A stretch of DNA of 6,024 nt from Tannerella sp. (GTDB lineage Bacteria; Bacteroidota; Bacteroidia; Bacteroidales; Tannerellaceae), in the NCBI GenBank assembly GCA_031289445.1, contig JAITPL010000137.1:1-6024 (forward strand), in the 5' to 3' direction. The first letter of the stretch is position 1. Each line of letters begins with the position of its first letter. The notes beneath the pieces are model-generated. The model was not told the origin of the DNA and made no database searches. It was given only the letters and a program-made list of their open reading frames with translations. Positions 1-5,790 of this stretch are shown one piece after another. The position numbers were made by a program, and so were the translations under genes.

Positions 1-329
1 CAGAACTGCTCATAAAGAGGAATTGCCGTTTCGGGTTTGGAAGCCCGAATGTAAGATGGCCGGTTACCCTTCCTGGTCATGGCGAAGAGGGTGAACTGGC
101 TGATGACCAGAATTTCGCCGTCGATTTCAATAACCGACCTGTTCATCACCCCTTCCCTATCGTCAAAGATTCGGAGGTTGACGATTTTCTTTGCCAACCA
201 TTCGAGGTCTGCAACCGTATCGCTGTCTTCGACGCCGACAAGCACAAGCAACCCTTCCGCGATCTGCGATTTGACTGCGCCCTCAATTCTGACGGAGGCA
301 TGTTTTACTCTCTGAATTACTGTTCTCAT
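1..329 (-). CDS. dtd: D-aminoacyl-tRNA deacylase, C-terminus cut by window edge
   Basis: Dtd hydrolyses the ester bond of D-aminoacyl-tRNAs (and of glycine mischarged on tRNA-Ala) in the cytoplasm, recycling the tRNA and keeping D-amino acids out of translation. The visible 109 residues begin MRTVIQRV, the typical Dtd N-terminus. They contain the family's catalytic-pocket motif SQFTL at residues 77-81, followed by the conserved GNRPS block at 88-92. The second signature, the Gly-cisPro motif near the C-terminus, lies beyond the left edge. The family is usually about 145-150 residues, so roughly 40 are missing because of the window end, not a mutation. The ATG at 327-329 is the only reasonable start and lies 6 bp after the uvrC stop, so translation is probably coupled within one transcript. 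No Shine-Dalgarno is seen, as is normal in Bacteroidota. Assignment is by motif recognition and is secure. Confidence 0.95.
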   Translation of the reverse strand, partial: MRTVIQRVKHASVRIEGAVKSQIAEGLLVLVGVEDSDTVADLEWLAKKIVNLRIFDDREGVMNRSVIEIDGEILVISQFTLFAMTRKGNRPSYIRASKPETAIPLYEQF

Positions 330-335
330 ATTGGT

Positions 336-2147
336 TTACTGTTTTTTAAGCGCGTTAAGAAGATTTGAAGCTTTTGATTTTCCTATTAATTCGGCAAGTT
401 CCTCTTCCGGAACGTTAACGATATTCTGGATGCTCTTGTATTTCTGCAGAAGCAGGGCCTTTGTCTTGTCGCCAATTCCGTAAATCGAATCAAGTGCCGA
501 AGCGATTTGAGCCTTGCTGCGCACATCACGGTGGAAAGTTATTCCGAAACGGTGAGCCTCGTCGCGAAGATGCTGTATGACTTTTAGAGTCTCCGACGAC
601 TTGTCGAGAGTCAGGGGAACAGGGTCGCCCGGGTAATATATTTCTTCAAAGCGCTTAGCCAGTCCGATGATTGTAATCTTGTCGAGCAGATTCAGACGGC
701 GCAAAACTTCGGTGGCTATGTTCAACTGACCCTTGCCGCCATCGACAATAATCAGCTGCGGTAAAGGTTTATTTTCTTCGATTAACCGCGAGTAACGGCG
801 GCTTACAACCTCTTCCATCGACGCAAAATCATTCGCGCCTACGACGGTTTTGATATGAAAACGGCGGTAATCCGACTTTGAAGGCTTGCCCTTTTTGAAT
901 ACTACACAGGCCGCCACCGGACTTGTGCCCTGTATGTTGGAGTTGTCGAAGCATTCGATGTGCATGGGCAAGACAGGCAGATGCAGGTCGTTTTGGATGG
1001 TTTTCAGCAGGCGGGTGGTACGCTGTTCGGGGTTAAACTTGTCGGCGCGTTTCAGAGCATCGACCTTGTACTGTTTAACGTTTTGGATTGAGAGGTCAAG
1101 CAGTTTCTTGTTGTCGCCCTGAGTCGGCATGACATTGAAACTCGCAAATCCCGCCATGTCTATATTCGGAAGAAAAGGCACAATTATAAGACGCGCATTG
1201 CTCTCGAAGCGCTTACGCATCTCTACTATGCCATAGCCCAACAATTCCTCTTTGGACTCGTCAAGTTTCTTTTTATACTCGAAGGTGTAAACATGAATTA
1301 TCGCGCCGTTGCCGATATGCAGATAATTGATATAGGCAGACTTCTCGTCCTCGTCGAACGAAAAGACGTCAATATTATGCTGCGTAGGCATTATTATCGT
1401 CGAGCTGCTGCGATAGTTTTCGATTATGTCATACTTGTACTTCAGCTCCTGTGCCTCTTCAAAACGCAATTCGTCGGCAAGTTTTTGCATCTGTTTCATC
1501 AGCATATCGGTTATATGCGAGCTGTTACCGTTAAGAATTTCCGTGATTTCGGCAATCCTCAAACCGTAGTCTTCCAGCGTAGTCAAGCCCTTGCAAGGCG
1601 CTACGCAATGCTTGATATGATATTCAAGGCAAACGTTATACCTCTTCTTTGCTATATATGCGGGAACGAGAGGTAGTTTGCAAGTGCGCAGCTTATAGAT
1701 GGACTGTATCATCTGAAGCATTGTTTTTGCCGTATATGCCGTGGCGTAGGGGCCGAAGTACTGAGAACCGTCGCGAATTACGTTTCGAGTAATAAGCACG
1801 CGGGGAAAATTCTCGTTTCGGATTACTATATAAGGGTAGGTTTTGTCGTCTTTAAGCATAACGTTATAGCGTGGGCGATACTGCTTGATGAGATTGTTTT
1901 CGAGCAGCAGGGCATCGGTTTCCGTGCTTACAACCATATATTTTATATCACATATATGCGAGCACAGCAATCGCGTTTTAGCGTCGAGGTGTTCTTTTGT
2001 GAAATACGAGTTAACACGCTTCCGCAAGTTTTTCGCCTTACCGATATATATTATGACGCCCTCGCTGTTGAGGTATTGATAGCAGCCCGGAGATTCGGGA
2101 AGAGTCTCAAGAATCACGTTTATATGTTCTGTATAGTCTGTTTTCAT
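336..2147 (-). CDS. uvrC: UvrABC system protein C, excision endonuclease
   Basis: UvrC makes the two incisions, 3' then 5' of a lesion, after UvrA and UvrB locate DNA damage. At 603 residues it is full length for the family. An N-terminal GIY-YIG nuclease domain (about 15-97) carries G21-C-Y23, Y34-I-G36, R44, E83 and N95; by alignment from memory with Thermotoga UvrC these match the 3'-incision active site. Cysteines 156, 173, 181 and 185 match the four-cysteine set reported to bind an iron-sulfur cluster in E. coli UvrC. A UVR helical hairpin that binds UvrB lies at about 211-246. The RNase H-like 5'-incision domain (about 395-545) shows D401, D469 (in IIVDGGKGQL) and H532, consistent with the DDH triad. 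Tandem helix-hairpin-helix motifs close the protein (about 548-603). All catalytic positions are present, so it should be active. It begins 27 bp after mnmG and ends 6 bp before dtd. No frameshift is seen. Confidence 0.98.
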   Translation of the reverse strand: MKTDYTEHINVILETLPESPGCYQYLNSEGVIIYIGKAKNLRKRVNSYFTKEHLDAKTRLLCSHICDIKYMVVSTETDALLLENNLIKQYRPRYNVMLKDDKTYPYIVIRNENFPRVLITRNVIRDGSQYFGPYATAYTAKTMLQMIQSIYKLRTCKLPLVPAYIAKKRYNVCLEYHIKHCVAPCKGLTTLEDYGLRIAEITEILNGNSSHITDMLMKQMQKLADELRFEEAQELKYKYDIIENYRSSSTIIMPTQHNIDVFSFDEDEKSAYINYLHIGNGAIIHVYTFEYKKKLDESKEELLGYGIVEMRKRFESNARLIIVPFLPNIDMAGFASFNVMPTQGDNKKLLDLSIQNVKQYKVDALKRADKFNPEQRTTRLLKTIQNDLHLPVLPMHIECFDNSNIQGTSPVAACVVFKKGKPSKSDYRRFHIKTVVGANDFASMEEVVSRRYSRLIEENKPLPQLIIVDGGKGQLNIATEVLRRLNLLDKITIIGLAKRFEEIYYPGDPVPLTLDKSSETLKVIQHLRDEAHRFGITFHRDVRSKAQIASALDSIYGIGDKTKALLLQKYKSIQNIVNVPEEELAELIGKSKASNLLNALKKQ

Positions 2148-2158
2148 ACGTTTTTTGC

Positions 2159-2174
2159 TGTTTCACGTGGAACA
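2159..2174. other. parS: parS chromosome-partition site (ParB binding site)
   Basis: The sequence is TGTTTCACGTGGAACA. Its complement, TGTTCCACGTGAAACA, is the classical B. subtilis spo0J parS, and it fits the general consensus TGTTnCACGTGAAACA at every fixed position. It differs from a perfect palindrome at a single base pair, the same one as in the B. subtilis site. The site fills 16 of the 27 bp between mnmG and uvrC and touches the mnmG TAA directly. In known systems ParB (Spo0J) binds such sites, loads as a CTP-dependent sliding clamp and directs origin segregation and SMC loading. The match is seen; the function here is inferred, since parA and parB are not in the window. By simple arithmetic an exact match by chance in 6 kb is roughly one in 100,000. 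Confidence 0.87.
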
Positions 2175-4055
2175 TTAGCGTCCAAGAAGGATTAAAAGTA
2201 TATTAATATCACTTGGTGAGATGCCCGGAATGCGGCTTGCCTGAGCAATCGTGTCGGGGTTGATGAGTTTTAGCTTCTGTCGGGCTTCGGTGGAGAGGGA
2301 CAGGATTTCTTCGTAGTTGAATTTGTCCTTGATGCGCAAATCTTCCAGTCGCTGAGTTTTGTCGGCGATGATTTGTTCGCGTTTAATGTAGCCGCTGTAT
2401 TTGATGATGATTTCGGCTTCTTCAAGAATTTCTTCCTCGCTAAGCGTTTTAGCAATACCGGCAAGCGAACGTTGCAGTTCGGGCAGGGTTTTAACTGCGG
2501 ATAAGAGCGATATTTGAGGACGCTTGACTATCTCTACGAGTTTAAGGCTGTGAGAAACGGTTGCCGAGCCTGAATCGGTCAATAAACCGTTAATTTCCAG
2601 CGGCTTAACCGAATGATTTTCTATCAATGCGATTATCTGTTCGACGGCGTTTTTCTTCGCGAGAAAGTGATTATAGCGCTTTTCGGAAGCCAGACCGAGT
2701 TTGTAGGACTTTTCGGTCAGCCGGAAATCCGCATTGTCCTGACGGAGGAGTATGCGATACTCGGCGCGGGAGGTAAACATCCGGTAGGGCTCATCGACTC
2801 CTTTGGTTACAAGGTCGTCAATCAGTACGCCGATATAGGATTCGTTGCGGGCGAGAACAAAAGGCCCGCCGCCGCAAGTTTTCAGATGGGCGTTAATTCC
2901 GGCTACTATCCCCTGCCCTGCCGCTTCTTCGTAGCCGGTTGTGCCGTTCACCTGACCGGCAAAAAACAGTCCGGCAACTACTTTCGACTCCAGATTATGG
3001 TGCAACTGCGTGGGGTCGAAGAAATCATATTCAATAGCATAACCCGGGCGGTATATTTGTATGTTCCTGAAGGCCGGAATCTGTTTCAGCGCATTCAGTT
3101 GAATATCCACCGGCAGCGAGGACGAAAAACCGTTGAGATAGTATTCGTTAGTGTTTTCGCCCTCCGGCTCGAGAAACAGCTGGTGTCGCTCCCGCTCTGC
3201 AAAGGTAACTATTTTGGTCTCTATGCTTGGGCAATAACGCGGGCCGATGCTCTTGATCTGTCCGTTATAGAGGGGCGAATCCTGCAAACCGCCGCGCAAA
3301 ACGGCATGGCACTGCGGATTGGTATATAAAGTCCAGCAGTTAAGCGATTTAAGTTCGCGATGCACAGTGTCGAGATAGGAAAACTTATGAAAGTCGTGCT
3401 CGCCTTCCTGCGGAGTAAGCTCGTTGAAATCGACGCTGCGGATATCGATTCTCACCGGTGTACCTGTCTTCATGCGGTCGGAACGGACGCCGAGGGAGCG
3501 CAGTTGCTCTGTCAGTCCGGATGAAGGCGGCTCGGAGATTCGGCCGGCGGGGATTTGAACTTTCCCCACGTGAATAAGGCCGTTGAGGAATGTTCCCGCC
3601 GTAATGATTACCGAGCGGGCACGAAACTCCATTCCGAGCGAGGTCAGCACGCCCGATACGCGGTTATCGGTTACAAGTAACTGTTTAACAGCGTCTTGCC
3701 AGATATAGAGATTGTCAATACCGTCAAGTGTTTCGCGCCAGAGGGCAGTAAATTTTGCGCGGTCGTTTTGCGAGCGGGGACTCCACATTGCAGGGCCTTT
3801 GCTGCGGTTAAGCATGCGAAACTGAATGGCAGTGCGGTCGGTAACGATGCCCATATATCCGCCGAGGGCATCTATTTCGCGCACAATCTGTCCTTTTGCA
3901 ATACCGCCAACGGCAGGGTTGCAACTCATCTGGGCTATCTTGTTCATATCCATCGTAAGGAGGAGAGTACGAGAGCCTAAGTTGGCGGCAGCGGCGGCAG
4001 CCTCACATCCGGCGTGCCCTGCACCGACTACGATGACGTCATAATCAAATATCAT
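2175..4055 (-). CDS. mnmG: tRNA uridine-5-carboxymethylaminomethyl(34) modification enzyme, FAD subunit
   Basis: MnmG (GidA) works with the GTPase MnmE to install the cmnm5 group on the wobble uridine of certain tRNAs, using FAD and methylene-tetrahydrofolate. From the chosen start the protein is 626 residues, matching the usual 620-630. The N-terminal Rossmann FAD motif GAGHAG is at 11-16. The MnmG hallmark block SCNPAVGGIAKGQ follows at 44-56, including C45, the counterpart of E. coli C47. GPAMWSPRSQNDR is at 87-99. C275, in GPRYCPSIE, corresponds to E. coli C277. A second FAD-binding block, AGQVNGTTGYEEAAGQG, is at 366-382. The helical C-terminal domain that contacts MnmE and tRNA carries SGYIKREQ (554-561) and ends IPGISPSDINILLILLGR. 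An in-frame ATG at 4151 would add 32 residues, but these are unlike MnmG and cross the predicted promoter, so the ATG at 4053-4055 is preferred. It is the first gene of the mnmG-uvrC-dtd cluster. Confidence 0.98.
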   Translation of the reverse strand: MIFDYDVIVVGAGHAGCEAAAAAANLGSRTLLLTMDMNKIAQMSCNPAVGGIAKGQIVREIDALGGYMGIVTDRTAIQFRMLNRSKGPAMWSPRSQNDRAKFTALWRETLDGIDNLYIWQDAVKQLLVTDNRVSGVLTSLGMEFRARSVIITAGTFLNGLIHVGKVQIPAGRISEPPSSGLTEQLRSLGVRSDRMKTGTPVRIDIRSVDFNELTPQEGEHDFHKFSYLDTVHRELKSLNCWTLYTNPQCHAVLRGGLQDSPLYNGQIKSIGPRYCPSIETKIVTFAERERHQLFLEPEGENTNEYYLNGFSSSLPVDIQLNALKQIPAFRNIQIYRPGYAIEYDFFDPTQLHHNLESKVVAGLFFAGQVNGTTGYEEAAGQGIVAGINAHLKTCGGGPFVLARNESYIGVLIDDLVTKGVDEPYRMFTSRAEYRILLRQDNADFRLTEKSYKLGLASEKRYNHFLAKKNAVEQIIALIENHSVKPLEINGLLTDSGSATVSHSLKLVEIVKRPQISLLSAVKTLPELQRSLAGIAKTLSEEEILEEAEIIIKYSGYIKREQIIADKTQRLEDLRIKDKFNYEEILSLSTEARQKLKLINPDTIAQASRIPGISPSDINILLILLGR

Positions 4056-4081
4056 TCGATAAAAATCAGTATTTCGGGCTG

Positions 4082-4113
4082 CAAAGGTACAAAACAATTC
4101 CAGAATAAGCAAG
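4082..4113 (-). promoter_or_regulatory. Bacteroidota-type promoter for mnmG-uvrC-dtd
   Basis: Read on the minus strand, TACCTTTG (4089-4082) fits the -7 consensus TAnnTTTG exactly. CTTG (4113-4110), a slightly weak -33 element, lies 20 nt upstream. Transcription would start about 4075-4078, giving a leader of about 20 nt before the mnmG ATG. A run of nine A residues on this strand (4145-4137) lies upstream of the -33 element and could act like an UP element; that is inference. Confidence 0.68.
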
Positions 4114-4165
4114 TAGATACGGAAAAATCCGCATGATTTTTTTTTCGACAAAGTCAGGGATATAT

Positions 4166-4196
4166 TTTGTTATTCCGAAAAGAATGTTTATCTTTG
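4166..4196 (+). promoter_or_regulatory. Bacteroidota-type promoter reading rightward
   Basis: TTTG at 4166-4169 and TATCTTTG at 4189-4196 match the -33 and -7 consensus elements exactly, with a 19-nt spacer. Transcription would begin near 4201-4204. It is the only convincing rightward promoter before the lipoprotein genes at 4582, so it probably drives them through a leader of about 380 nt. It is divergent from the mnmG promoter, with about 52 bp between the two -33 elements. Confidence 0.78.
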
Positions 4197-4200
4197 CAGA

Positions 4201-4241
4201 CCGGTTTCGGGTCAAACTCTAAACAAACTTACCCGATTCGG
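4201..4241 (+). repeat. Inverted repeat at the predicted transcript 5' end
   Basis: TCGGGT (4207-4212) pairs with ACCCGA (4231-4236), and CCG (4201-4203) can pair with CGG (4239-4241) across a small internal loop. The apical loop is an A-rich 18 nt. Because transcription is predicted to start near 4201-4204, this would fold as a 5'-terminal hairpin that could stabilise the mRNA. The pairing is seen; the role is inferred. Confidence 0.4.
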
Positions 4242-4251
4242 TTGATTGACA

Positions 4252-4407
4252 ATGATTTACAGAAGTAAATACAGAATGAAAAACAAAGGCCAAAAGCTGT
4301 TGGACGCCTTGGTTGGGCTACAGAAAGGGAAGCATGCAGGGGCTTTCGCGAGTAGGTTGTTCAACAGGAGCTTGGCGTGGCTTGGCAAAAGCAACCTGGC
4401 TTTGTAG
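4252..4407 (+). CDS. Possible small basic protein, 51 residues, unknown
   Basis: Not recognised. An open frame starts about 50 nt after the predicted transcription start. It encodes MIYRSKYRMK followed by a Leu/Ala/Lys-rich segment ending in SLAWLGKSNLAL. It has seven Lys, four Arg and one Asp, so it is strongly basic, and parts could form amphipathic helices. An internal ATG at 4276 would give 43 residues (MKNKGQKLL...). There is no signal peptide, no GG leader site and no NVEALA-type tail as found in some peptides next to propeller lipoproteins. Support is its position behind a strong promoter, codons that end often in G or C like those of the neighbours, and an 11-bp inverted repeat two bases after the stop. 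Against it are its short length, no ribosome binding site and no recognised homologue. It could equally be chance within a noncoding leader. Confidence 0.35.
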   Translation: MIYRSKYRMKNKGQKLLDALVGLQKGKHAGAFASRLFNRSLAWLGKSNLAL

Positions 4408-4408
4408 A

Positions 4409-4448
4409 GCTGCTTCCGGGGGCCGTTTTGTTCCGCGCCGGAAGCAGC
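4409..4448 (+). repeat. Perfect 11-bp inverted repeat, possible terminator or leader hairpin
   Basis: GCTGCTTCCGG (4409-4419) and CCGGAAGCAGC (4438-4448) pair perfectly around an 18-nt loop. The hairpin begins two bases after the stop of the small frame at 4252-4407. A run of seven T follows at 4464-4470, but 15 nt beyond the stem, too far for a standard intrinsic terminator. It may act as an attenuator, partial terminator or mRNA-stability stem. Strong symmetry is certain; the function is open. Confidence 0.6.
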
Positions 4449-4467
4449 GATAACCACCCCCTGTTTT

Positions 4468-4498
4468 TTTCCCTTGCCTGCAATGAATGCAGGGGAAA
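4468..4498 (+). repeat. Bulged inverted repeat in the leader
   Basis: CCTGCA (4477-4482) pairs with TGCAGG (4488-4493) around a 5-nt loop. TTTCC (4468-4472) can continue the stem with GGAAA (4494-4498), leaving CTTG bulged. It lies about 85 nt before the lipoprotein start. An alternative pairing of CCCCTG (4458-4463) with CAGGGG (4490-4495) is mutually exclusive with it, so two competing folds are possible. Confidence 0.4.
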
Positions 4499-4581
4499 CG
4501 CGGCATTATTCGACTGTGCACTGAATGGTGAGAAACGAAAACCAACTAAAAAAAACATTAGAAATTTAACTATTATCAATC

Positions 4582-5784
4582 ATGAACAAGATGAAATTCA
4601 TTTTTTTGACAGTACTTGCATGTACTTTATTTACAGGATGCTCAAACTCTTCAAAGAAAGCAGCATCCGACAGTTCAGAGACGGCGGCGGCGGTGTCCGA
4701 GCCGACGTCGGTACCTACGCTTGACCTTAGGCAAACCTCTTATCCGAAATCCGATGAGACTTACGAAGAAACGGTCAAGTTTATTCCATTGGAGACAAGG
4801 GATGATGTATTGGTTGCTCAAAGGCGTCGTATCGTTTACTTTTCGGACAACAAAATCGTAATGGCGGCCGATAATGGCGGTATTTTCGTTTTCGACGGAC
4901 AAGGTAAAATTTTATCGCATTTCAACCATCAGGGGCAAGGTCCGGAAGAATACCTGTACTTGAATATGAACGTTTACGGCACCGTTACTATTTACGATGA
5001 AGTCACCAGGGAGATATTCGTGATGGAGCAGATTGGCCGCTGCCAAGTCTATTCCGAAGATGGAAAATACCTGCGTACATTCCACTTCCCTAAAAGCAAG
5101 CAATACCGTGAAGCCTACAGTTTCGACAGGGAATCGCTGCTGGCGCTTGACAAGAATATCGACACCGACAGCGCTTACGTTCTTATCTCAAAAAAAGACG
5201 GCAGTGTATTGTCGTGCATTGACATTCCGCTACAAAAAAGACGAGCTGATGTTCGTAAAGTTCCGTTGGGTAAATGGGGAGTCACTTCTTCACGGATATA
5301 CACACAGCATTTGCACAAGGAGGGGAACGATTTTATTCTGTCAGAACTGTCATCCGACACCATATACCGGTTTACAAGCGATAAACGTTTGATTCCGATT
5401 TTGGCCTTAACTCCGTCAAAACAGGAAAGCGAAACGCCTATCGTTTTTCAAGTGTTTAAAACGACCGAAAAATGCGTCATAGGTTGGAAATATGTGTTCG
5501 ATTTTGATACCAACGGTATAAAGGCCACTCCAGTGATTTATGACCTTGAAAAACGTCAAGCTTTTGGCGGTGATAACGGTAAGGGCGTGGAAAGTTTCAT
5601 TTGTGGTATTACTACATCCATGCGTCATAATGCTCTGCCGGCCAATCTGTATATATTGAACGAATTTCCCGACAGAATATTAGACTGGATCGAAAAAGGT
5701 ATGCTGGAAGGCAAAATCAAGGAAGTAGCCGAAAAACTCGATCCGGACGATAATCCGGTAATTCAAGTAATCAAAGTAAAATAA
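4582..5784 (+). CDS. Lipoprotein resembling the 6-bladed beta-propeller family
   Basis: A 400-residue envelope protein of unknown ligand. Residues 1-20 form a type II signal peptide: Lys near the N-terminus, a hydrophobic core, and the lipobox LFTGC with the lipidated cysteine at C20. A Ser/Ala/Thr/Pro-rich tether follows (about 21-48). Then comes a domain resembling the Bacteroidales 6-bladed beta-propeller proteins: the VKFIPLET opening (65-72), a strand pattern IFVFDGQGKIL, and the blade signature GQGPEEY (118-124). Further aromatic-rich strand repeats run to about 365, before a charged helical C-terminus (370-390). Residues after C20 are SNSSKK, without the acidic export signal that sends lipoproteins to the cell surface, so a periplasm-facing location is inferred. 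The next gene is a close tandem paralogue 6 bp downstream. ATG 4591 (M4) is an alternative start, since it aligns with the start of the paralogue. Family membership rests on pattern recognition; no enzymatic residues are recognised. Confidence 0.85.
   Translation: MNKMKFIFLTVLACTLFTGCSNSSKKAASDSSETAAAVSEPTSVPTLDLRQTSYPKSDETYEETVKFIPLETRDDVLVAQRRRIVYFSDNKIVMAADNGGIFVFDGQGKILSHFNHQGQGPEEYLYLNMNVYGTVTIYDEVTREIFVMEQIGRCQVYSEDGKYLRTFHFPKSKQYREAYSFDRESLLALDKNIDTDSAYVLISKKDGSVLSCIDIPLQKRRADVRKVPLGKWGVTSSRIYTQHLHKEGNDFILSELSSDTIYRFTSDKRLIPILALTPSKQESETPIVFQVFKTTEKCVIGWKYVFDFDTNGIKATPVIYDLEKRQAFGGDNGKGVESFICGITTSMRHNALPANLYILNEFPDRILDWIEKGMLEGKIKEVAEKLDPDDNPVIQVIKVK
4609..4827 (+). repeat. Direct repeat, copy 1 (5' part of the lipoprotein genes)
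   Basis: By hand alignment, 4609-4675 matches 5809-5875 at 62 of 67 bases, including 31 consecutive identical bases over the lipobox-to-tether boundary. After a divergent tether, 4701-4827 matches 5898-6024 at 111 of 127 bases. The offset changes from 1200 to 1197, a net loss of one codon in copy 2. Confidence 0.9.
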
Positions 5785-5790
5785 TCAGGG

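Larger units (their letters stand above)
4197..4581 (+). other. Long structured leader upstream of the lipoprotein genes
   Basis: Between the rightward promoter and the first recognised gene lie about 385 bp with no known gene. The stretch holds three inverted repeats (4201-4241, 4409-4448, 4468-4498), a possible 51-codon reading frame (4252-4407), and an A-rich, unstructured final 40 nt of the kind often seen before start codons in Bacteroidota. No known riboswitch or small RNA class is recognised. No second TAnnTTTG promoter is seen between 4400 and 4581. Whether the leader regulates the downstream genes or simply carries a small gene cannot be told from one sequence. Confidence 0.5.

Noticed and set aside
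2613..3329. Long open frame on the plus strand (238 codons) opposite mnmG
   Set aside because: It is fully antisense to a strongly conserved gene, has no promoter or recognisable domain, and its residues mirror mnmG codon structure.
3562..3577. Second CACGTG core resembling parS inside mnmG
   Set aside because: Outside the CACGTG hexamer it fails most of the fixed parS positions (TTCCCCACGTGAATAA), and it lies in conserved coding sequence.
4120..4145. Small hairpin followed by nine T, resembling an intrinsic terminator
   Set aside because: The stem is only 4 bp and no rightward gene ends upstream of it. The tract lies between two divergent promoters, so an A/T-rich promoter element is more likely.
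4056..4151. 32-residue N-terminal extension of MnmG from an upstream in-frame ATG
   Set aside because: The extra residues do not resemble MnmG, which starts just before the FAD motif, and the extension would span the predicted mnmG promoter.
4409..4470. Perfect stem plus T7 tract as a standard Rho-independent terminator
   Set aside because: The T-run begins 15 nt beyond the stem and the loop is 18 nt, so it does not fit the usual geometry. It is kept only as an inverted repeat of open function.
4377..4724. Plus-strand frame of 115 codons overlapping the lipoprotein start
   Set aside because: It runs through the hairpins and out of frame into the well-supported signal peptide of the lipoprotein; its composition is not protein-like.
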